Assembly (NCBI GenBank): GCA_949300375.1
Contig: CASGEB010000008.1
Span: 1 to 46,119, forward strand
Length of the DNA: 46,119 bases
DNA from: an uncultured Pseudomonadota bacterium
Lineage (GTDB): Bacteria > Pseudomonadota > Alphaproteobacteria > RF32 > CAG-239
Direction: 5' to 3'
This document shows, piece by piece, positions 16,887 through 24,177 of this stretch. Below the pieces are notes generated by a model. It was not told the DNA's origin and searched no databases. It saw nothing but the letters and a program-made list of their open reading frames with translations. Each line of letters starts with the position of its first letter. Within the stretch, counting starts at the first letter, position 1. The position numbers and the translations under genes are program-made.

Positions 16887-17348
16887 ATGGAACAAAATTG
16901 GTATTATTTGGCGCTTGATGCTCTTGAAAATTTGAGTGTGAAAACGCCTAAAAATGGTTTGGTGCTTTATAGCGTGAGTTATCTGAAGACGCAGGAAAAC
17001 AAACAAAAAGCTTTGAACTTTGTGAAGAAGCATCCCGGAAAGATGCTGCTGGAACAAACGGAATGCGGAAAAAGGCTTTTGGAACTCGGTCTGGATACAA
17101 TTCCGGATACGCCGTATGATCGTTTGCAGCAATATGAGATTTGGGGCGAATTTTTGCGCAAGGGGATTGCGGCCGCTTCCGGCAATGTTACGGCTTTTGT
17201 CGATTCTGCCGATGCTTGCGGCAAGTTTTTGGATGTGTGTGTGTCTGCGATATTGGATAATGATGCTATTGATACGATTAACGATGTTAATAAATTTGAT
17301 TTTGCTCACGAAAAAGTACAATGGAAACATTTAGGAAGAAATATCTGA
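16887..17348 (+). CDS. Hypothetical protein, orphan
   Basis: A 153-residue soluble protein of unknown family. It looks mostly helical, with no signal peptide or membrane segment. Recognisable composition features are a Lys-rich helix near 34-50 (LKTQENKQKALNFVKKH) and a DxxD-rich end (ILDNDAIDTINDVNKFDF). It has its own promoter (TTGACA-16-TAAAAT) and, like its neighbours, an A/T-only leader without a Shine-Dalgarno. No clear terminator follows, but the next promoter starts 29 bp downstream. Confidence 0.7.
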   Translation: MEQNWYYLALDALENLSVKTPKNGLVLYSVSYLKTQENKQKALNFVKKHPGKMLLEQTECGKRLLELGLDTIPDTPYDRLQQYEIWGEFLRKGIAAASGNVTAFVDSADACGKFLDVCVSAILDNDAIDTINDVNKFDFAHEKVQWKHLGRNI

Positions 17349-17376
17349 AAAAATAATTTTTTTTGCAGAAAATGTG

Positions 17377-17405
17377 TTGACATTTTGGAAATTTTGTCAT
17401 ATATT
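17377..17405 (+). promoter_or_regulatory. Near-consensus sigma70 promoter
   Basis: TTGACA (17377-17382), a 17-bp spacer and TATATT (17400-17405). The likely transcript start is near 17413, giving a leader of about 60 nt to the ATG at 17476. Confidence 0.75.
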
Positions 17406-17475
17406 GTTTTCTGTTAAGAGAATTAAAAAGATATTATTTATTAATCGGCTCTCAGAGCCACAAAAAAACAAGATT

Positions 17476-17886
17476 ATGAATACAATAATTTCTTCGAGTG
17501 CAGCAACATCAGTAATTAACAAAATGGTATTGAATGCTCCGGTTGCCGGCGCCAAACCAGTTGTCGTCGTCAGATACTCAGGGCAGGTTAACCTGTATGA
17601 ATATTGGCGGCCAAATGTTACGGCGGTTGTGCCGGCATGGAAGTGTCCGGACGGACGAGTTGTTGCAGTTAAGGACGGCGAACCTGTTACAGTAGGAACG
17701 GAAATCTGGGATCTCTCGAGGGGAGCCAATTTCCAGTATCCTGACGGAAGTAAAATCCTGTTAACGAGAGAGCTCTTTGGTGAAAGAAGAGTCTTTTTTG
17801 TAACAGGAAAAGAGGCCGACAAGCCTTATATGCAGGTGCATAAGGCCTTTGTAAAAGAAATTAAGAAAAACTGGTGGGAGTTTTAA
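17476..17886 (+). CDS. Hypothetical protein, orphan
   Basis: A 136-residue protein I do not recognise. I chose the ATG at 17476 (MNTIISSS) because the longer frame starting at 17374 begins inside the promoter and before the expected transcript start. After a Ser/Ala-rich opening the protein appears beta-rich (VVVVRYSGQVNLYEYWR, RVVAVKDGEPVTVGTEIWDL, KILLTRELFGERRVFFVTG) and ends in a basic helix with a WWEF tail. It is the third of three consecutive plus-strand orphan genes, each with its own TTGACA-type promoter. No Shine-Dalgarno is visible. A perfect terminator follows. Confidence 0.7.
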   Translation: MNTIISSSAATSVINKMVLNAPVAGAKPVVVVRYSGQVNLYEYWRPNVTAVVPAWKCPDGRVVAVKDGEPVTVGTEIWDLSRGANFQYPDGSKILLTRELFGERRVFFVTGKEADKPYMQVHKAFVKEIKKNWWEF

Positions 17887-17910
17887 TCTCATCACTTTTT
17901 CAGATATTAA

Positions 17911-17945
17911 AAAAAAACTGCTGTCAGGCGACAGCAGTTTTTTTT
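17911..17945. terminator. Bidirectional terminator between convergent small genes
   Basis: A perfect stem made of an A-tract plus actgctgtc (to 17925) and gacagcagt plus a T-tract (17930-17945) with a 4-nt loop. It serves the plus-strand orphan gene and the minus-strand gene ending at 17954. Confidence 0.9.
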
Positions 17946-17953
17946 GTTTCATT

Positions 17954-18196
17954 TTATTTACGGGTGAAATCCATTAATAATCTGACGGCTATTGCTATTC
18001 CGGCGCAGGCCAAAATGACTATAAGACACATAAGCAGTTTCCCGTTGGCGGAAAGAGCAGCCAGAGGAAATTTGATAAAGCACAGAATTGTAACAGAAAT
18101 TAAGGCGCAAATGACAATGAACAGAGCTGCAACAGGTGCAAGATTAGACACCGGGCGGATAATTCCGGTTACGATTTTTTTCATAAAAGTTTTCAT
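17954..18196 (-). CDS. Small two-helix membrane protein, hypothetical
   Basis: An 80-residue protein with two strongly hydrophobic segments (about 20-42 and 54-73), a basic N-terminus and a short basic tail, so it is an inner-membrane protein with little outside the bilayer. The family is unknown. ATG 18196 gives MKTFMKK; the Met5 start at 18184 is possible. Neither has a Shine-Dalgarno. The overlapping plus-strand frame at 17874-18242 reads as its shadow. It lies among other lineage-specific genes and shares a bidirectional terminator with the gene on its right-hand side in transcription terms. Confidence 0.65.
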   Translation of the reverse strand: MKTFMKKIVTGIIRPVSNLAPVAALFIVICALISVTILCFIKFPLAALSANGKLLMCLIVILACAGIAIAVRLLMDFTRK

Positions 18197-18318
18197 AATG
18201 TTTTATTTTATTGAGATTTGTTCTTGGTACTTAATAATATGACATAATTTTGTTTTACAAAAATTATCGTACCAATTTTTTGTTATATTACAAGAAAAAT
18301 TTTTTTGTTTATTATGTG

Positions 18319-18348
18319 AAAAAGCCGTTTGGGAAAACGGCTTTTTTC
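18319..18348. terminator. Terminator of the Cys-rich exported gene
   Basis: Arms aaaaagccgttt (18319-18330) and aaacggcttttt (18335-18346) enclose a GGGA loop with A/T-tracts on both sides. It lies just downstream of the minus-strand gene ending at 18370. Confidence 0.85.
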
Positions 18349-18369
18349 TAAGTCGGGGATAATTTCTTT

Positions 18370-18768
18370 TTATTGGTTTTGGTCGTATTGGTAAGTTTCA
18401 ATTTCTTCTAAAAGCTCAGGCAGATTGATGTCATTGACATTTGTGTTGATGATGTCCTGACTTCTTTTTTCGTCCCCTTTTTCATTTTTATTGCGGCAAA
18501 GGCGGTAATATGAGCAGCCGGAAGCCGGGCAGTTTATCAAAACCTGGCCGGGCGGGCAGGAAGTTGTGGTAATGCTGTAAGGCGCAGGGCATTTGGTGGA
18601 GCAGACGGTTTTTACCGGTTCGGGATTATCTCTGCCGGCGATGGTGTCATTTCCCGGTTTGTAGGGATTGTAGCCTCCGTCCCAGTCAACAATGCTTTTA
18701 ACCTCGGCGTGAAGCGGGGCTGAGAACAACAGCAGGGAGCAAAAAACGGCAAATGTAATTTTTTTCAT
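18370..18768 (-). CDS. Small Cys-rich exported protein, hypothetical
   Basis: A 132-residue protein with a clean signal peptide (MKKITFAVFCSLLLFSAPLHA, cut before EVKS). The mature part holds a compact Cys cluster (VCSTKC, SCPPGQVLINC, ASGC, YYRLC), seven Cys within about 45 residues, which suggests disulfide bonds in the periplasm or outside the cell. A charged, Asn-rich helical tail follows. I chose the ATG at 18768 because gagga lies 7 bp upstream; the longer frame from 18786 adds MLRGKA. The family is unknown to me. The Cys-rich protein at the right edge of the window has a loosely similar style (a YYxxC element), but this is too short to claim relationship. Confidence 0.75.
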   Translation of the reverse strand: MKKITFAVFCSLLLFSAPLHAEVKSIVDWDGGYNPYKPGNDTIAGRDNPEPVKTVCSTKCPAPYSITTTSCPPGQVLINCPASGCSYYRLCRNKNEKGDEKRSQDIINTNVNDINLPELLEEIETYQYDQNQ

Positions 18769-18851
18769 GGCTTTTCCTCGTAACATATCTTTGATTTTGA
18801 TGATGACATAAAAAGATTAATATATTACAAATAAAATGAAAGGAAAAATTT

Positions 18852-20912
18852 ATGCTGCAACATCGCAAAAGCTATCTGGCAGAATGTCTGGCTGAAGAAC
18901 AGGAACGTTGGTTTCTGTGGCTGCCGGTCTTGTTTGGCTGCGGTATTGGTTTGTATTTTGCTCTGCCGGCCGAACCGTCAAAATGGTGGTCTTTGGCGGT
19001 ATTTGAACTGATTTTGCTTTTTGCCTGGATTTGGCGTTTTCAGCCCCGGCGTTTGTGGGGGCTGCTTGGGGCGGCGATTGTTGTTTTAGGCTTTATCAAT
19101 ATTCAGATGAAGACTTTGCATCTGGCCAGGGAGCCGCTTATTTCCGAAGCGCAGACCGATTATATCCGCGGACGTATTATCCGGGTGGAGCATAATATGA
19201 AAGGAAAGCCGCGTCTGGTGCTGGATGATTTGCAGAATTTTGACGGACAGAAAATTGCCGGACCGGTTAAAATTACGTTGAGAAATAAAGAACAAGACTG
19301 GAAAGCCGGACAGTGCGTGGAAACCGTGGCGAAGATTATGCCGCTGCCTTTGCCGGCAGTCGTCGGCGGGTATCAGTTTGACCGCAAGGCTTTTTATGCA
19401 GGCACAAAAGGCAATGGTTATGCTTTGGCTTCGGTTCAGCCTCTGGAATGTGATGCGCCGGTCGGGCTTGGCGTCTGGTTTAGCGGCAAAGTCAACGCTC
19501 TCCGGAAAGAAATGGTTGAGCATGTGAAAGCGCAGCTGCCCAAAGATGAGGCCGGAATCACGGCGGCAATTATGGCAGGAGACCGTTCCGGTATCAGCCA
19601 AAAAATTACCAATGATTACCGGGATTCCGGTTTGGCGCATTTCCTCTCTATTTCCGGGGTGCATATGAGTATGCTGGCGGGGTTGATGTTCTTTTTTATC
19701 CGCCTTATAGCTGCTTTAATTCCGCCGGTTGCTTTACGTTATGACGCCAAAAAGATATCGGCGGTTTTTGCCATTTTTCTCAGCGTTTTTTATCTGCTGA
19801 TTTCCGGAGCGGAAGTGCCGACGCAGCGGGCTTTTATTATGACGTTTATCGTTTTAATCGGCGTATTGTTTGACCGGAGAGCCATTTCTATGCGGACGAT
19901 TACATTGGCGGCGCTGATTGTTTTGGCACTTTCTCCGGAGGCGCTTATCGGAGCGAGTTTTCAGATGTCTTTTGCCGCGGTTGCCGCCTTGATTGCTTTT
20001 TATGAAAAATATGCCGCCCGGTTGAACCGTTTTTTGAGCGGCGACGGAAAAAAGCAGCAAAGCCGGATATTATCGCTGATTAAAGCTGTTTGGGTTTATA
20101 TTGCCGGAATTGTTGTTTCTGATTTGGTGGCCAGCTTGGCAACTCTGCCTTTTGCCGTTTATCATTTTAACCGGATTGCCATTTATACGACGGCGGCAAA
20201 CTTTTTGGCGGGGCCGGTCATCGGTTTGGTGATTATGCCGTTTATGCTGCTTTCTATGCTGCTGATGCCGTTCGGGCTTGATGGCTGGACGCTGAAAATC
20301 ACCGGCTGGGGCGTGGAAAAAGTAAATGAGATAACGGCCTGGGTGGCCTCCTGGCCAAATGCCGGGTATCAGGTTTTGGCAATGCCGTTGTGGGGGCTTT
20401 TGCTGATTGTTTTTGGCGGATTGTGGCTGTGCTTATGGCAGAAAAGATGGCGTTTGTGGGGGCTGCCCGGCCTTTTCTGCGGCGTTTTGAGTATTTTTAC
20501 GGCCAAGGTTCCCGATGTGATGATTAATGCCGATGCCGATTTGCTGGCGGTTAAAGATACATCCGGAGAATTGGTGATATTGCCGGGCAGGGGGAATTAT
20601 TTTGACAAACAAATATGGCTGGAACGGACTGCTTCCCAGAAGTTGTCAGAATCAGATTACGAAAAGCTTAAAGATATTTATAAAGGTAGAAAGACAGAAG
20701 AGAATTGGCTGGATTTGAAGTGTGATAAGGAAAGCTGCGTTTATCGCGGACGGGTGAAATATTGGAAAAACCACAGATTGGAAATTGACGGCAAAGAGTT
20801 TGATGTTCCGGCTTCGCTTGGCGCCGTGTTGTATTTTGACAATGAAGAGATAAAGGTTAAAACAATCCGCGATTATATCGGCTGCCGGAAGTGGAATTGT
20901 CCGGCGGGTTGA
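18852..20912 (+). CDS. comEC: ComEC/Rec2-family competence membrane protein, without beta-lactamase domain
   Basis: A 686-residue polytopic membrane protein of the ComEC family, which forms the inner-membrane channel for single-stranded DNA during uptake. The N-terminal DUF4131-like part (about 30-190, with paired helices and an OB-like segment) is followed by the competence domain (about 220-500) carrying the signature HFLSISGVHMSMLAG (near 261-275) and GAEVPTQRAFIMT. Past residue 545 the metallo-beta-lactamase nuclease-like domain is missing: no HxHxDH motif is present. Instead there is a ~135-residue tail with Cys pairs (LKCDKESC and GCRKWNC). This shortened form is known from alphaproteobacterial relatives, from memory. 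A ribosome site aaagga precedes the ATG. Other competence genes are not in the window. Confidence 0.92.
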   Translation: MLQHRKSYLAECLAEEQERWFLWLPVLFGCGIGLYFALPAEPSKWWSLAVFELILLFAWIWRFQPRRLWGLLGAAIVVLGFINIQMKTLHLAREPLISEAQTDYIRGRIIRVEHNMKGKPRLVLDDLQNFDGQKIAGPVKITLRNKEQDWKAGQCVETVAKIMPLPLPAVVGGYQFDRKAFYAGTKGNGYALASVQPLECDAPVGLGVWFSGKVNALRKEMVEHVKAQLPKDEAGITAAIMAGDRSGISQKITNDYRDSGLAHFLSISGVHMSMLAGLMFFFIRLIAALIPPVALRYDAKKISAVFAIFLSVFYLLISGAEVPTQRAFIMTFIVLIGVLFDRRAISMRTITLAALIVLALSPEALIGASFQMSFAAVAALIAFYEKYAARLNRFLSGDGKKQQSRILSLIKAVWVYIAGIVVSDLVASLATLPFAVYHFNRIAIYTTAANFLAGPVIGLVIMPFMLLSMLLMPFGLDGWTLKITGWGVEKVNEITAWVASWPNAGYQVLAMPLWGLLLIVFGGLWLCLWQKRWRLWGLPGLFCGVLSIFTAKVPDVMINADADLLAVKDTSGELVILPGRGNYFDKQIWLERTASQKLSESDYEKLKDIYKGRKTEENWLDLKCDKESCVYRGRVKYWKNHRLEIDGKEFDVPASLGAVLYFDNEEIKVKTIRDYIGCRKWNCPAG

Positions 20913-20916
20913 GGTT

Positions 20917-20950
20917 AAAAAGAGATGCTAAGTAAGAGGCATCTCTTTTT
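20917..20950. terminator. Bidirectional terminator between comEC and prfC
   Basis: A 12-bp stem (20917-20928 with 20939-20950) with A- and T-rich ends and a 10-nt loop, placed between convergent genes. Confidence 0.9.
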
Positions 20951-20972
20951 ATATTTTTATTCTGAAAATTTT

Positions 20973-22559
20973 TTAAATAACCTGTTCGCGGGTTTTTTTC
21001 AGGGTGATTTGGGGAAAGTCTTCGCTGACTTTGCCTAAATGCCAGGCGTTGCGCGCCAAAAAGACAAGCTCTCCGTCGTGGTCTTCGGCAATGTTCATCT
21101 GTGAAGCATTTTTGAATTTTTCCAGCTCGTTTTTGTTACTGCATTCTATCCAACGAGCCGTGTAATATTGTGTCGGTTCAAAAACAACCGGAATGTTGAA
21201 TTCGTTTTTAATCCGGTCGGCCATAACTTCAAATTGCAGGGCGCCGACAACGCCGACAATCCATTCCGAACCGATAATCGGCTTGAAAACGCTGGCGCCG
21301 CCTTCTTCGGCAATTTGTTTTAATGCATTGCCAAGGTGTTTTGATTTGAGCGGGTCAATTGAGCGGATGCTTTTCAGCAGTTCCGGCGCAAAGCTCGGAA
21401 TTCCGGTTACATGCAGTTTTTCTCCTTCGGTCAGCGTGTCGCCGATGCGGAGCTGCCCATGGTTGGGAATGCCGATAATGTCGCCGGGAAAAGCGTCTTC
21501 GGCAAGTTCGCGTTCCTGTGCCATAAACATTACCGGGGTCGGGACTTTAAGGCCTTTGCCGGTGCGCACCTGAGTTAAGGTCATTCCGCGTTTGAAATGT
21601 CCGGAACATAACCTCATAAAGGCAATACGGTCACGGTGTTTGGGATCCATATTGGCCTGAATCTTAAAGACAAAACCGGTAACTTTGTTTTCGGACGGAG
21701 AAATTGTCCGTTCGGCAGCCGGTTGCGGCCGCGGCGTCGGCGCAATATTGTGCAGGCCTTCCAATATTTCCCGGACGCCGAAGTTGTTAATGGCGCTGCC
21801 GAAAAATACCGGGGTCTGAACGCCGGCAAGGTAAGAATCCAAATTAAATTCCGGACAAAGCTCTTTGACCATCATAACGTCTTCACGCAGTTTTGCAACG
21901 GCATGCGCCGGGAGCAGACGGTCAAGTTTTTCGTCATCAAGGCCTTCACAGGTTTCGATTGTGGCATTAATCTGCGATTTGTCGCCGGTCTTGTTCATTA
22001 AAATCAGATGATCGGCCAACAAGTCATAACAGCCCAGAAAATCTTTTCCCATTCCAATCGGCCAGCTGGCCGGCGTAACTTCCAGAGCCAGCGTTTTTTC
22101 GATGTCGTCAAGCAGCAAAAACGGATCCAGGCCTTCGCGGTCAAGCTTGTTGATGAATGTTAAAATCGGAACGTCCCGCAGGCGGCAGACTTCAAACAGT
22201 TTTTTGGTCTGGCTTTCAATACCTTTGGCGGAATCCAAAACCATGATTGCCGAATCGACGGCAGTCAAAACGCGGTATGTGTCTTCGGAAAAATCTTCGT
22301 GTCCCGGCGTATCCAGCAGGTTGAAGGTTACGCCGCGATAATCAAAAGTCATGACCGAAGACGCAACGGAAATTCCGCGTTCCTGTTCGACTTTCATCCA
22401 GTCTGAGCGGGCACGGCGGTTTTCGCCGCGGGCTTTGACGGCTCCGGCTTGTTGGATGGCGCCGCCGAACAGCAGCAATTTTTCGGTCAGGGTTGTTTTT
22501 CCCGCATCAGGGTGGGAAATAATCGCAAAAGTTTTGCGCGGATTTATTTTGTTTTCCAT
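20973..22559 (-). CDS. prfC: Peptide chain release factor 3
   Basis: A 528-residue translational GTPase that recycles RF1/RF2 from the ribosome after peptide release. G-domain motifs are P-loop SHPDAGKTT (15-23), DTPGHEDF (G3) and NKLDRE (G4). The switch region around RARSDWMKVEQERGISVASS is intact, and beta-barrel domains II and III follow (DPKHRDRIAFMRLCSG, FMAQERELAEDAFPGDI). Length and motifs fit RF3 rather than EF-G. The ATG lies in an A-rich leader with no evident Shine-Dalgarno. It lies 20 bp after the lipoprotein gene on the same strand and is probably co-transcribed with it. Confidence 0.95.
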   Translation of the reverse strand: MENKINPRKTFAIISHPDAGKTTLTEKLLLFGGAIQQAGAVKARGENRRARSDWMKVEQERGISVASSVMTFDYRGVTFNLLDTPGHEDFSEDTYRVLTAVDSAIMVLDSAKGIESQTKKLFEVCRLRDVPILTFINKLDREGLDPFLLLDDIEKTLALEVTPASWPIGMGKDFLGCYDLLADHLILMNKTGDKSQINATIETCEGLDDEKLDRLLPAHAVAKLREDVMMVKELCPEFNLDSYLAGVQTPVFFGSAINNFGVREILEGLHNIAPTPRPQPAAERTISPSENKVTGFVFKIQANMDPKHRDRIAFMRLCSGHFKRGMTLTQVRTGKGLKVPTPVMFMAQERELAEDAFPGDIIGIPNHGQLRIGDTLTEGEKLHVTGIPSFAPELLKSIRSIDPLKSKHLGNALKQIAEEGGASVFKPIIGSEWIVGVVGALQFEVMADRIKNEFNIPVVFEPTQYYTARWIECSNKNELEKFKNASQMNIAEDHDGELVFLARNAWHLGKVSEDFPQITLKKTREQVI

Positions 22560-22579
22560 TTTTTATTATTCTTTGTTTT

Positions 22580-23899
22580 TTAATTGTCAAACGGACTGGA
22601 AACAGCCGGTATCAACGGTTGAGGCGCTGCCGTCCCGTTTTGTTGCTGCGGCGCGGCCGGCGCCGCCGGAACGGGTGCGTTTTTGACTTCTTCTATTACT
22701 TTTATTTCCGTTTTTACCACTTCTTTTTCCGGTGTTTCTTTTACCTCAGTTTTTTTATCTGTCAAGGTGCAGGGCGCCGATTTATTATCAATCGTGCAGG
22801 GTTGGGCCGCCGGTTTGACGACTTTTTTGGCGGCTGCTTTTTTGGCCGGCGCGCGATTGATGCCGAGATATTTTTCAATGGCGGCTTTTTCTTTGGCTTT
22901 TTCTTTTGCGGTAATCAGATTCAGGTCATAAAGGATTTCCAGCTTGCGCAAGTCTTTGGCGGCTCCCATGACGTCGCGGGACGGGATTTTGTTTTGCATA
23001 CGCTGACGCGGATTAGGCGGAAGCAGAGCCTCAATAATCAGGTCGCGTTCGGCAGAAAATTCCTGCGGCGTAATGGCGCGGCTTTCAACGGCGTCTTTTA
23101 AGACTTTGATGCGTTCGAGAATAACGTCGGGCGCCGGAACAGAACGGTCAATGCCGAATGCGCCGGGTTTATGTGTCAGCGGCAGCAGTCCGCCGACGTT
23201 GGCCATACGGGCACGCAGAAATTCCTGCTTGGTAATCAGGTCTTTTTCGGCCAGTTCTTTCAAAATTAAGAATCGGGAGATAATGTTTTGTTCCTGGTCG
23301 GTAAACAATATTTGTACGGCACGGATTTCGGCCTCCGAGCTGGGCTGCTGTTCCGCAATTTTCTGCTGTTCGCGCTTAAACAGGGCTTCTTCGATTGCCG
23401 AACGGCTTTGCGCTTGCCCGGCCGGTTGGCTGATGTTAAAGACTTTGGCGCCGTTTGCGTCCTCAATTACGAGATTGCTTTGTTTGACTTCCAGGAGGCG
23501 CAGGCGTTTTTTGGCAACGTCGGAGATTTTTTCCGGCAGCATTTGCTCATTGCCCAGAATGGTTGTTTCATTGCCGTTGATGATGATGAGTTCTTCATAA
23601 TACTGGCGGGCGCGGTTCAGACGTCCGGTTTTCTCCGACATCAGCGCGCCGACGAGCAGAGCCTGCTGCTGTTTGGGGTTTTCTTCCAGGGCTTTTAAGA
23701 CGTATTCCTCCGTTTTGGCAAAATCTCCCTGGGAATAGGCTACGGTGGCTTTTCCGGCCTCTTCGCTGCCGCCGTCGCTGAACGTGAGCGTGTTATAAGT
23801 TTCCGGGCTGGTATGTTCTTTGATGAAACTGCAGGAAACGGCAAGGCTTCCGGCAAGGCTTAAGACAACAAATCGGCGGGCAATGTTCCAGGCAAACAC
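22580..23899 (-). CDS. TPR lipoprotein with SHOCT-like repeats
   Basis: A 439-residue protein starting at GTG 23899, set by aaggag 7 bp upstream. The N-terminus (RRFVVLSLAGSLAVSC) is a lipoprotein-type signal with Cys23. Residues 45-115 look like TPR helices (AYSQGDFAKTEEYVLKALEENP, EKTGRLNRARQYYEELI). The middle holds three related short helical units of SHOCT type: ILKELAEKDLITKQEFLRAR, RIKVLKDAVESRAITPQEF and LRKLEILYDLNLITAKEKAK. An Ala/Lys/Pro-rich low-complexity tail follows from about 345. An envelope or assembly function is likely but unidentified. It leads prfC on the same strand. Confidence 0.8.
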   Translation of the reverse strand: MFAWNIARRFVVLSLAGSLAVSCSFIKEHTSPETYNTLTFSDGGSEEAGKATVAYSQGDFAKTEEYVLKALEENPKQQQALLVGALMSEKTGRLNRARQYYEELIIINGNETTILGNEQMLPEKISDVAKKRLRLLEVKQSNLVIEDANGAKVFNISQPAGQAQSRSAIEEALFKREQQKIAEQQPSSEAEIRAVQILFTDQEQNIISRFLILKELAEKDLITKQEFLRARMANVGGLLPLTHKPGAFGIDRSVPAPDVILERIKVLKDAVESRAITPQEFSAERDLIIEALLPPNPRQRMQNKIPSRDVMGAAKDLRKLEILYDLNLITAKEKAKEKAAIEKYLGINRAPAKKAAAKKVVKPAAQPCTIDNKSAPCTLTDKKTEVKETPEKEVVKTEIKVIEEVKNAPVPAAPAAPQQQNGTAAPQPLIPAVSSPFDN

Positions 23900-23991
23900 A
23901 AGTCTACTCCTTATAAAAATCTTACTTTGCGCTCATCATACAGAATATTAACTTATATTACAATAATTTTGTTTGAATTGTGAATTTAGTC

Positions 23992-24019
23992 TTGATTTAA
24001 TTTTTTTTTTCTGTAGTAT
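23992..24019 (+). promoter_or_regulatory. Promoter of tRNA-Leu and possibly tig
   Basis: TTGATT (23992-23997), a 16-bp spacer containing a T-tract and TAGTAT (24014-24019), 24 bp before the tRNA. Confidence 0.5.
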
Positions 24020-24042
24020 GCAAGCAATTGTGCAATCAAAGA

Positions 24043-24127
24043 GCGGGCGTGGTGGAATTGGCAGACACGCTAGACTTAGGATCTAGTGCCGTGAGGCGTG
24101 AGAGTTCGAGTCTCTCCGTCCGCACCA
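24043..24127 (+). tRNA. tRNA-Leu (anticodon UAG)
   Basis: An 85-nt class II tRNA with encoded CCA. The acceptor stem GCGGGCG pairs with the 3' CGUCCGC. The anticodon stem CUAGA/UCUAG holds the loop CUUAGGA, giving anticodon UAG, which reads CUA and other CUN leucine codons. A long variable arm (UGCCGUGAGGCGU) and the T-loop GUUCGAGUC are visible. The trigger factor gene starts 51 bp downstream with no terminator between, so both may share a transcript that is processed. Confidence 0.97.
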
Positions 24128-24177
24128 GTTGGTTCTTTGATGATGTTTTGTAATCTAAATTTTTTAAGAGAATTTTC

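Noticed and set aside
17874..18242. 122-codon plus-strand frame
   Set aside because: It covers the terminator and lies opposite the small membrane protein, whose minus-strand frame has coherent hydrophobic segments.
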